NCBI GenBank assembly: GCA_019323655.1 | Contig: JAHWGX010000025.1 | Location: 1-21,083, forward strand | Source: Candidatus Woesearchaeota archaeon | GTDB taxonomy: Archaea; Nanobdellota; Nanobdellia; Woesearchaeales; GW2011-AR4 | Length of the DNA: 21,083 nt | Direction of reading: 5' to 3' | Part shown: piece by piece, positions 7,133 through 13,509 of the stretch | Layout: each line of letters opens with the position of its first letter | How positions within the stretch are numbered: position 1 is the first letter of the stretch | The notes under the pieces: generated by a model | Database searches by the model: none | What the model was told of the DNA's origin: nothing | What the model saw: only the letters and a program-made list of their open reading frames with translations | Translations under genes and position numbers: made by a program

Positions 7133-7692
7133 AACATCCACCTGACTAAGTCCTCGCTTCCTTTGACCAGCAAGTGCTTTTTCAAAATTTCATTTTTTAG
7201 TGATTGTGATATTTTATTTAAGCTTTTTACCTGTATAATATGCAGCCCTTTATTGAGCCTTTTTGCCAGTTTTTTGATTTCTTTTAAATCCTGCTTGCCA
7301 ACAATGAGCATGTCAATATCATTAGCGTTGCTAAATGATTCAGCAGCCGAGCCGAATATAAGGACTTTGACGTTTTCATTGAATTTTAGGTTTATATTTG
7401 AAACTATTTCCCAAAAAACAGGCCATTTTTCGCACTTCTTCAGCAACTTAAATTTTTCAGATAAAACCAAATAAGTGATTATATTGGGGTTTTGGAGATT
7501 TAGTGAGTACAAAGTTAATCTCCCCTGGTATTCTTTTTTCAATACCCCTTTATGTTCCAGCATATTTAGCCACTGCCTTACAGTAGGGTGGGGCTCATTA
7601 ATTTCCCTTGAGATTCTAGCCAAATGCAGCTTCTCTCTTGGTTTAACTAAAAAAGGCCCTAATGCAGTGAATATCGTTAATTTTTTAACCAT
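7120..7692 (-). CDS. HTH-nucleotidyltransferase fusion (MNT type)
   Basis: The protein has 190 residues. Residues about 20-62 form a winged helix (ARISREINEPHPTVRQWLNMLEHKGVL, then a wing GRLTLYSL). Residues 108-130 carry the polymerase-beta-type nucleotidyltransferase signature: GS at 114-115 and DID at 125-127. These are two of the metal-binding carboxylates; a third acidic residue downstream is not obvious. Such proteins transfer a nucleotide, often AMP, to a partner protein, here plausibly the HEPN protein downstream. The HTH suggests it also binds its own promoter, where a perfect inverted repeat spans the predicted transcript start. ATG 7692 lies about 28 bp from the TATA box at 7715-7725, so the mRNA is probably leaderless. 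Confidence 0.83.
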   Translation of the reverse strand: MVKKLTIFTALGPFLVKPREKLHLARISREINEPHPTVRQWLNMLEHKGVLKKEYQGRLTLYSLNLQNPNIITYLVLSEKFKLLKKCEKWPVFWEIVSNINLKFNENVKVLIFGSAAESFSNANDIDMLIVGKQDLKEIKKLAKRLNKGLHIIQVKSLNKISQSLKNEILKKHLLVKGSEDLVRWMLWQQ

Positions 7693-7693
7693 A

Positions 7694-7725
7694 TTGTTAT
7701 AAAAGTAACAACAAGTATAAAAAAC
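7694..7725 (-). promoter_or_regulatory. Promoter with inverted-repeat operator
   Basis: A TATA-like GTTTTTTATAC lies at 7715-7725 on the minus strand. Between it and ATG 7692 is a perfect inverted repeat TTGTTA-N6-TAACAA (7694-7711) covering the predicted transcript start. It contains the decamer TGTTACTTTT (7701-7710, minus). An HTH protein binding there would block initiation. Confidence 0.65.
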
Positions 7726-7756
7726 TTTCTTTTTCAGCCTAAAAAAATGGCAAAGG

Positions 7757-7764
7757 TTTTAATA
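7757..7764 (+). promoter_or_regulatory. Promoter of TMTC-like gene
   Basis: TTTTAATA at 26-27 bp before ATG 7787 places the predicted transcript start on the start codon itself. Confidence 0.55.
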
Positions 7765-7786
7765 TTAAGATTGTTAATTCCATGTT

Positions 7787-9541
7787 ATGGCCAAGAATAA
7801 AATAATAATCCCTATTCTGTTTGTTATCCTTTTATCCCTGTTCTCTTACCTAAACATATTCAGGAATGAGTTTGTGTGGGATGACCATGTTTACATCCTG
7901 GACAATGGAGACATAAGGTCTGTTTCCAATGTTAAATTATTTTTTACCCAGGATGTTGATGGATTATACAGGCCCCTAAGGAGCATGCACTATGCCCTGG
8001 TTTATTCAATTGCCGGGAAGAATGAGCTTCTCTACCATTTAAACAGCATTTTTTTGCATACACTTGTTTCCATTATTGTTTTTTTGATTGTTTTTGAAAT
8101 TGCCAATAAAAAGGCTGCTTTACTTGCATCATTAATATTTGCTGCCCACCCAATACATACGGAAAGGGTTGCAAATATAACTGCTGGATTTGACTTATTG
8201 GGCATATTCTTCATGCTGCTTTCCTTTTACCTTTACATTAAATTTACAAAATCAAACAATAAAAAATATTTTTTATTTTCGCTGTTTTTGTTTATAATTG
8301 CATTATTTTCCTCGGAAGAGGCAATTGTACTGCCCTTGCTGATAGTCTTGTATGAGCTCTGCTTCAACAGAGATGAATTCATCAAAAAATTAAAAAATAA
8401 AATTATTAAAAATTACCTGGCTTTTTTTATTGCTGCGCTGGTTTATGCTGTTTTAAGATTTTTTATTTTGGGAATAAAAGGCAGGATTGAGGGCTATCTT
8501 GCAGGAAGCTTTTACCTCACAATGCTTACAATGCCCAAGGTTTTTGTTTATTATATCTATTTGCTGATTTTCCCGGCAAACCTGGCATTATTTCATGACA
8601 TCAAGGCAGCATCTTCATTTTTTGAGCCTGAAGTGCTAATTTCCTTAGTAATCCTAGCTACAATAATATTTTTAACACTTAAATTTTATAGAAATAAGGT
8701 ATTGTTTTTCTCGGTTTTCTGGTTTTTTATTGCTTTGTTGCCGTTTTCAAATCTAGTGCCTTTGCAGGTTTTTATGGCAGAAAGGTACCTTTATGTGCCG
8801 TCTATAGCTTTTTCATTTTTAGTTTCTTATTTCTTATTTGCAGCTTATAACAAATTTAAAAATAAAAAAATTAGGAGGTATGGGGTTATTTTTTTCATTA
8901 TTCTTTTGTTGATTTTTTATTCGGGAAGAACCATTGCAAGGAATGCTGACTGGAAAAATGACTTAACTTTATGGAGCAGAACTGTTGAAACAAATCCAGG
9001 CAGCAGCAGGGCTCACGACAATCTGGGTTTTACGTATGAGCGCATGGGCGATAATGAAAAAGCGCTGGAAGAGTTTAAGACAGCTGTAGGCCTGCAGCCA
9101 AATGACTACAGGGCTTTGGCAAATTTGGGAGTGGCTTATGCAAAAATTGAGGCGTATAATGAGTCAATAGCTGCATTAGAGAAATCCATTGGGATTAAAA
9201 GATACCATAAAACTTATGATAAATTAGGCCTTGTTTATGCTGAAATTGGCGCAGAGGAAAAAGCAATTGAGCAGTTTAAGGAAGCCACAAAGATTGAGCC
9301 GAGATATTCAAAAGCGCATAATGATTTAGCGACGGTGTATGGAAGATTAGGAGAATTTGATCTGGCTTTGCAGGAATTTAACGAAGCGATAAGGATTGAC
9401 AAAGATTATGCGGATGCGCATTATAATTTAGGGATTTTGCTGGAATTCTTAAAGCAGAATGATCTGGCAAAAAAAGAATTTGAAACTGCTTTAAGTTTAG
9501 AGCCGGATAATGGGCTGTATAGGAAGAAAGTAAAGATATAA
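7787..9541 (+). CDS. TMTC-like membrane glycosyltransferase (GT-C) with TPR tail
   Basis: The protein has 584 residues. The N-terminal two thirds are a multi-pass membrane domain of the GT-C fold, with an Asp-Asp pair in the first outside loop (FVWDDHVYILDN, D32/D33) and the HPIHTERVANITAGFDLLG segment typical of TMTC-like O-mannosyltransferases. About ten further hydrophobic helices follow up to about residue 380. Residues about 405-577 are five consecutive 34-residue TPRs (for example AHDNLGFTYERMGDNEKALE). GT-C enzymes move a sugar from a lipid-phosphate donor to an acceptor on the outer face of the membrane; TPRs may present the acceptor protein. The acceptor is unknown. ATG 7787 follows a TATA box at 7757-7764, so it is leaderless. 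Confidence 0.87.
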   Translation: MAKNKIIIPILFVILLSLFSYLNIFRNEFVWDDHVYILDNGDIRSVSNVKLFFTQDVDGLYRPLRSMHYALVYSIAGKNELLYHLNSIFLHTLVSIIVFLIVFEIANKKAALLASLIFAAHPIHTERVANITAGFDLLGIFFMLLSFYLYIKFTKSNNKKYFLFSLFLFIIALFSSEEAIVLPLLIVLYELCFNRDEFIKKLKNKIIKNYLAFFIAALVYAVLRFFILGIKGRIEGYLAGSFYLTMLTMPKVFVYYIYLLIFPANLALFHDIKAASSFFEPEVLISLVILATIIFLTLKFYRNKVLFFSVFWFFIALLPFSNLVPLQVFMAERYLYVPSIAFSFLVSYFLFAAYNKFKNKKIRRYGVIFFIILLLIFYSGRTIARNADWKNDLTLWSRTVETNPGSSRAHDNLGFTYERMGDNEKALEEFKTAVGLQPNDYRALANLGVAYAKIEAYNESIAALEKSIGIKRYHKTYDKLGLVYAEIGAEEKAIEQFKEATKIEPRYSKAHNDLATVYGRLGEFDLALQEFNEAIRIDKDYADAHYNLGILLEFLKQNDLAKKEFETALSLEPDNGLYRKKVKI

Positions 9542-10093
9542 TTGGGAATATTAAACGCTGAAACCCCAAAATTTTGTTCTTTTAGGGCTTTTTATCTGAA
9601 AAAATGTTTTAATTTTTATAGTGCCTAAACGCTGTTTTTTTGCTGATACTCACTTTGGATTTTGGTTGGGTACTCTGCTTCAAGGTTTTACTTTAGATTC
9701 TAAGCTTTTTTGCCTATTTGGCTCATTATTTTTTAATTTCCCGAAAAGAGTGTTTTTTGTTTAATCTTTATTTGGTTTAGAGTATTCGTGAACTCTCACT
9801 TTTAGGTTTTCTGGGGTAATAATTTTCAATATTGAAATGATATCAAAATGGAATGTAGTCTAGAAAGTATAGGTTACAAGAAATTTTTTATAAAAATTAT
9901 TTAGTATTATAGTTTATATGAACTATATTAAGTGTATGTTATGTTTGAGTATGTAGTTTTTATTGCCTAACTTTGTTGTTTTTTGTTATTATTGATTAAA
10001 ATTTTTGATTAATGATTAAAGATTGTTGTTGAAATTGTCATTTTTACTTGAGAGTGGTTAAAAATAGAAAAAAATAAATATACCCATTTTACC
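9542..10093. other. AT-rich 550-bp region without a gene
   Basis: I find no convincing gene on either strand. Just after the glycosyltransferase stop there is a T-rich run that could end its transcript (about 9571-9595). Other features are a 17-base string TGAAACCCCAAAATTTT (9559-9575) that recurs inverted at 15816-15832, two copies of CTCACTTT (9649-9656 and 9795-9802), and a perfect inverted repeat TATAGTT-N6-AACTATA (9908-9927). Three GATTAA repeats lie between about 9994 and 10018. The composition marks the start of an accessory stretch. Confidence 0.6.
10074..10082 (+). promoter_or_regulatory. Promoter of gene at 10103
   Basis: ATAAATATA centred about 25 bp before ATG 10103 predicts a leaderless transcript and argues against the TTG at 10094 as the start. 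Confidence 0.55.
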
Positions 10094-10102
10094 TTGCTAG
10101 AA

Positions 10103-10909
10103 ATGGCATCAATAAGTTGTGGTACTATAGAGAAGATATTCTATGTTCACCCACAACAACATTACGATCCCAACTTACAACATAGGCTGCCTGCGAATAA
10201 TAATGGTAACCCAGTTGTGCTGAATCATTACTTTAAAGGGTGGGAGGAACATATCACGGCTAATTTAAAGTGTCGAATAGCTACAGGAGGACAAAGGTAT
10301 GAACAAGGTAAAGACAATAAACTGTTGCAAATCTGCAGAAAACATGCTGATAAATATAGGGGGGTTATTGAACATGAGAACATAGTTGTATTGGTGCACC
10401 CATTTTATTTGCATTTAAGCGAGATGTCCCACCTAACCAATCTAACAATTGGTGATGCAGATGATTACCTTAACAGGGCTATGGATGTTCTGGAAGGAGG
10501 CATCCCAAAAGAGAATGCTAGTATAGTTGTATTAGACACCATACATCATTACGCGGCGACAACAAGCCTTCTTTTAGAAGAGAAGACTATAGACCAGGTT
10601 AGGTTTACAGAGTACGATCAAGGCTATTTAGTTGATAGTTCAGAGCTAAATCAAATCAAAGGAAAGAACCTATTTTTTGCTGGAGCCTACAATAAAAAGT
10701 GTTTGAGCCAGTCCATTGTAGAAATATTGAACAAAAAACATCCTATGGAAAAATTGTGGATTATTAGAGACTTAGTTCTAGATTCTCCTGGGCAGCGTAT
10801 CAGAACTTTAAAAGTGATAGGGAGGACAGATACAGGGCAGTACGATATCCCAAGAAAGAATGCTATTACGTTAGAGGAAGCTATAAGGAAAATTGAAGAC
10901 TGTGCATAA
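10103..10909 (+). CDS. Soluble protein of unknown function
   Basis: The protein has 268 residues from ATG 10103. No signal peptide or membrane helix is present. It alternates strands and helices in a Rossmann-like way, and it is rich in His near the N-terminus (YVHPQQHYDP), at VLVHPFYLHL and at VVLDTIHHYAATTS. The segment LFFAGAYNKKCLSQSIVEIL, followed by LWIIRDLVLDS, loosely recalls the region around the catalytic Cys of isochorismatase-like hydrolases, but the N-terminal Asp of that family is not evident, so I do not assign it. It is convergent with the integrase gene, with 63 bp between the stops. It could be cargo of an integrated element or a lineage-specific gene. Confidence 0.7.
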   Translation: MASISCGTIEKIFYVHPQQHYDPNLQHRLPANNNGNPVVLNHYFKGWEEHITANLKCRIATGGQRYEQGKDNKLLQICRKHADKYRGVIEHENIVVLVHPFYLHLSEMSHLTNLTIGDADDYLNRAMDVLEGGIPKENASIVVLDTIHHYAATTSLLLEEKTIDQVRFTEYDQGYLVDSSELNQIKGKNLFFAGAYNKKCLSQSIVEILNKKHPMEKLWIIRDLVLDSPGQRIRTLKVIGRTDTGQYDIPRKNAITLEEAIRKIEDCA

Positions 10910-10972
10910 AAGGCAAACAAATAAGATTAAGCAACTGGGGTCTAAAGAAATTTGATGGATTTAATCCGGAAA

Positions 10973-11593
10973 TTACCCAAAAATATCCCCCACTTTATCC
11001 CTTAATTCTTCGTCCATTTCAGAGATGCTTTTTGTGCCGTATAAATCCATTGTTGTCTTGTAGGAAAGATGCCCAAGGACCTTCTGGACTACTTCCAGGC
11101 TCAAGCCCTTGTCTTTGAGGATACGGGCGCAGCTATGCCTTAATATGTGGGGGTTAATGTTTTTAAGCTCAGGGATGGGGTTTTCAATATGGGCGCGGTG
11201 GCCGGCTTTGGCTACAATCCTGTTGATTTCTGTCGGAGCAATATGGCCTTTTTTGTTAAGGCTGGAAACAGAAGGAAAGAGATAGCCCTGTTTTGGGCTG
11301 TTTAGGACATACCTAATGTAGATTTTCAAATCTTCAATGAGCTGATCTGAATACAATGTGGCTAACCTTTCAATGTTTTTTTTGCCAAAAATCCTGATTT
11401 TTTTTGTTCCAAGATTAATATCCTCAATTCTAATTTTGGCCAATTCAAAACGCCTTAATCCGCAGTAAGCAAGAAGTTTAATGATTATCTTGTCTCTTAG
11501 TTTTTCTGCATGTTTAACAAGAAGCTTGATTTGCCCTTCTGTCAAGTTGAATTGGCTGCGGCTGTGGCCTTTTTTCTTTTTGGGCTGGTCCAT
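10973..11593 (-). CDS. Tyrosine recombinase, catalytic domain only
   Basis: The protein has 206 residues. All catalytic positions of XerC/D-type tyrosine recombinases are present: Arg at GLRRFEL (R47), a Lys in the beta-hairpin (around 71-72), H149 and R152 in PHILRHS, H175 in LGH, and the nucleophile Y185 in MDLYGTK. The family usually has about 280-330 residues with an N-terminal SAM-like core-binding domain; here that domain is missing and the protein starts just before the catalytic core. It may act on DNA with a reduced footprint, depend on a partner, or be a decayed integrase whose core is intact. A TATA box at 11614-11623 makes ATG 11593 leaderless, so the short form is the natural product. 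Confidence 0.88.
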   Translation of the reverse strand: MDQPKKKKGHSRSQFNLTEGQIKLLVKHAEKLRDKIIIKLLAYCGLRRFELAKIRIEDINLGTKKIRIFGKKNIERLATLYSDQLIEDLKIYIRYVLNSPKQGYLFPSVSSLNKKGHIAPTEINRIVAKAGHRAHIENPIPELKNINPHILRHSCARILKDKGLSLEVVQKVLGHLSYKTTMDLYGTKSISEMDEELRDKVGDIFG

Positions 11594-11606
11594 ATCCGAT
11601 AAAAAG

Positions 11607-11687
11607 GTAACAGATTATTTAAATGTTACTTTTTTGGCATATTTTGTTAGGTATTTTGTCATGTTTTGTATAAAGTGTTACTTTTTG
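11607..11687 (-). promoter_or_regulatory. Integrase promoter with repeated TGTTACTTTT boxes
   Basis: The TATA box ATTTAAATAA (11614-11623) is bracketed by GTAAC (11607-11611) and GTTAC (11625-11629), an inverted pair. TGTTACTTTT occurs at 11624-11633 and again at 11676-11685. The same decamer is at the two toxin-antitoxin-like promoters, suggesting a shared regulator or a shared origin. Confidence 0.55.
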
Positions 11688-11705
11688 AGAAATGAAGCGA
11701 TTCAA

Positions 11706-11842
11706 CAGAAATCCGACACCCCGGTCACAGACTAGGGGATTGCTCGCTCCCTTGCCTGAGGTCGGATTTCTGAGAATGCGGATATTCGCTAAGAGATGTT
11801 TGTATCTCAACCACCTATCACAGATTGAATGGAATATCCACA
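11706..11842. other. Structured non-coding element with two hairpin domains
   Basis: Domain 1 is closed by a perfect 12-bp inverted repeat (CAGAAATCCGAC 11706-11717 with GTCGGATTTCTG 11761-11772). Inside it, GGGG at 11735-11738 can pair either with CCCC at 11719-11722 or with the CCC-containing arm at 11748-11753, but not both. Domain 2 is closed by GGATATTC (11780-11787) with GAATATCC (11832-11839) and holds GAGAT (11793-11797) with ATCTC (11804-11808). It is GC-richer than its surroundings. It does not fold as a tRNA. It may be a structured RNA, a recombination site for the adjacent integrase, or a mobile-element remnant. A 74-codon open frame across it on the minus strand has no promoter support. 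Confidence 0.55.
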
Positions 11843-11970
11843 TTTAAAGGCATTTAAGGCTGGGAAAATAGGTGGGTTAAGGGGATATCATTAGTTGGAT
11901 GGAAATTGCCCTAAAAAGGGATTGAATGGAGGCAGAATGGTTTTTTGCCTAAGAAGCTGGCATAATAGAC
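11843..11970. other. Short intergenic stretch with small hairpin
   Basis: No gene is seen. CCCTAAAAAGGG (11909-11920) is a small perfect hairpin downstream of the minus-strand gene that ends at 11971; it could contribute to termination. Confidence 0.4.
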
Positions 11971-12516
11971 TTAGGATGTAGTCTTTTCTGGAGAATGTTT
12001 AGGCAGCAGGCTTGAGTGCAAAGTGTCTATTATCTTATCCAAGGTTATATTAGGGGTATTTCTGTAGGAATAGTCTAATCTTTTGATTGCCCACTCTTCC
12101 CATTCTATATGGCTTTCTATGGGGGTTTTATCATATTCAATATGATTACGCCTAAAAAGAAAACCTAAAAGGATTCTAGGTCCGTTGAATCCAAACATAG
12201 CGCCTTTACCGATGTAATTGCCTTCAATATCCAGGACTTCAAACTCAAGTGATGTACTTTTTGAGTTTGTTTTTATGACTGCTCTTTTGACAAAACCTTT
12301 TTTTTTGGTTGCCCCATAGGGCATATAGTCTCTCTGTAGATCCATTTCAACAATGTTTAGGAGGGGGTAACTTATCCCAGGTGGTCTAATATTTTTTGAT
12401 GAGGAAGCTGTGTACAAATACCAAACAGGAACCGGTTTTTCTGGTGTGATAGTTGTTGTTATTGGAAATTGCAAATTTTTAGTTTCTCTGTGAATGGTAA
12501 GTGTATAACCTAACAT
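11971..12516 (-). CDS. Protein of unknown function
   Basis: The protein has 181 residues. It is mostly beta-strand in the N-terminal 120 residues (YTLTIHRETKNLQFPITTTI, SLEFEVLDIEGNYIGKGAMFG), with a helical C-terminal part (ESHIEWEEWAIKRLDY, LDKIIDTLHSSLL). No membrane segment, metal-binding cluster or known motif is visible. ATG 12516 lies downstream of an AT-rich TATA-like TTTTAAATT at about 12550. It sits between two structured non-coding elements (11706-11842 and 12707-12871), next to the integrase, so it may belong to the same acquired segment. Function cannot be stated. Confidence 0.65.
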   Translation of the reverse strand: MLGYTLTIHRETKNLQFPITTTITPEKPVPVWYLYTASSSKNIRPPGISYPLLNIVEMDLQRDYMPYGATKKKGFVKRAVIKTNSKSTSLEFEVLDIEGNYIGKGAMFGFNGPRILLGFLFRRNHIEYDKTPIESHIEWEEWAIKRLDYSYRNTPNITLDKIIDTLHSSLLPKHSPEKTTS

Positions 12517-12660
12517 TTTTAATCAAATTTACAGAAGAAAAGCAAGGCAATTTAAAATTTTTGCGCATCTGATTAAGCAAGATTTATTTTCAATATAGAA
12601 ATTTAGCCATTAAAAAAGATTAAAATGTTTGAGCAATAACTAAAAAATATAAGAAAAATT

Positions 12661-12700
12661 AAGATTAAAAGTTTTAATAAAAGATTAAAGGTTTTAAACG
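12661..12700 (+). repeat. 20-bp tandem repeat, TATA-like
   Basis: Two adjacent 20-bp units begin at 12661 and 12681. Their first 17 bases (AAGATTAAAAGTTTTAA and AAGATTAAAGGTTTTAA) differ at one position. A weaker third copy begins near 12616. Each contains GTTTTAA that can serve as a TATA box. The first would start a transcript near 12702, just before the structured element at 12707. Confidence 0.55.
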
Positions 12701-12706
12701 GCTGTG

Positions 12707-12871
12707 CCATCAGCAAAATCACGCTAACGCGGTTGCTGCCGAGTTCGCAATCACTTTATGTTCAAGTGATAATCGACATTTGTCCCCGTAAGGGACATCC
12801 CCCTCAAAGTCGATGTGTTTATATTTGTTATGATGCTCACAAAAAGGCAGCAACATAGATTTTGCTGATGG
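12707..12871 (+). ncRNA. Candidate structured RNA, multi-branched, 165 nt
   Basis: A perfect 14-bp outer helix closes the element (CCATCAGCAAAATC 12707-12720 with GATTTTGCTGATGG 12858-12871). A second perfect 9-bp helix lies inside (GTTGCTGCC 12732-12740 with GGCAGCAAC 12846-12854). Within that are three arms: ATCACTT/AAGTGAT with a 7-base loop (12750-12770); ATCGAC/GTCGAT (12772-12777, 12809-12814) capped by TGTCCC-CGTAA-GGGACA (12781-12797); and a weak TGTG/CACA arm. The whole is much richer in G and C than its flanks. A TATA box at 12671-12680 would start a plus-strand transcript at about 12702. It ends two bases before the stop codon of the minus-strand gene at 12874. I do not recognise it as tRNA, RNase P or SRP RNA. 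A MITE-like element with 14-bp ends is the main alternative; no target duplication is visible. Confidence 0.55.
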
Positions 12872-12873
12872 TC

Positions 12874-13440
12874 TTAAAAATTAACCAGCTCCTTTTGTGC
12901 TGTGTCTATGCACAAGATGTTTTCTTTTGCCTGCAGCCTCTTGAATTCAGGGTTCAGCTTTATGAAAGGGATGCTGTTTATGTATTTCTTTACCAAGGGG
13001 ATGCCTTTTTCCATTAGCCTTGCTATGTACTCACTTACAGCATAGCCAGGAAGGCCTGTTTTTCTGATTATATCGGCATAGGAAACAAGACCTTTTTCAT
13101 CCTCCAGAGCGTAAATTACAAGGAAAACATGCTGCTCTGTTTTTGTCAGGGGCTTTAAATCAAAGCTTTTTTCCACAACAGTAAAGTTGCTGTATTTCTG
13201 CAAAAACAGCTCTATTGCTTCGATACGCTCTGCCAGCTTTTCTACCTTGTCGTTGACCTCATTTACGTATTCATAGCTTGTTTGTATCTCGCTTGTATTT
13301 TCGTTGATAGTGTCTAAATGGCCGTCTAACTCCTCTTTAACGCTTTTTAGAGCTTCTTTGAGCTCAAAAGGAATATTCTTTGGCCTTTTTGAGAAATAGC
13401 GCTTCCTATGCTTAAAAAAATCGTCAAATATCTTTACCAC
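12874..13440 (-). CDS. Coiled-coil winged-helix DNA-binding protein (1)
   Basis: The protein has 188 residues. A basic N-terminus (FFKHRKRYFSKRPK) leads into a coiled coil at about residues 25-85 (EEIDGH-type heptads with DTINENTSEIQ and NDKVEKLAERIEAIEL). A winged-helix domain follows at about 95-165 (LTKTEQHVFLVIYAL, SYADIIRKTGLPGYAVSEYIARLMEKGIPLVKKY). The coiled coil should make it dimeric or oligomeric. It is encoded just downstream of a second protein of the same architecture on the same strand, separated by about 70 bp. Likely roles are transcription regulation or chromosome/plasmid structure. The stop codon abuts the structured element at 12707-12871. Confidence 0.78.
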   Translation of the reverse strand: MVKIFDDFFKHRKRYFSKRPKNIPFELKEALKSVKEELDGHLDTINENTSEIQTSYEYVNEVNDKVEKLAERIEAIELFLQKYSNFTVVEKSFDLKPLTKTEQHVFLVIYALEDEKGLVSYADIIRKTGLPGYAVSEYIARLMEKGIPLVKKYINSIPFIKLNPEFKRLQAKENILCIDTAQKELVNF

Positions 13441-13509
13441 CCCTAACCTTTTGGCAAAGATGGTTGGTTAAATACTTTTGTATTGTTTAAAATATTAATT
13501 TTAGAATAA

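Noticed and set aside
11777..11842. tRNA-like fold on either strand
   Set aside because: The ends can pair, but there is no T-loop (GTTCRA) and no D-arm pattern, and the anticodon arm cannot be placed.
11619..11843. Minus-strand open frame of 74 codons through the structured element
   Set aside because: It runs through both hairpin domains and the integrase promoter, has no promoter or ribosome binding site of its own, and its product shows no family-like pattern.
3361..12840. C/D-box guide RNAs at TGATGA-like sites
   Set aside because: The few TGATGA matches lie within coding regions, and none has a CTGA box at suitable distance with paired ends.
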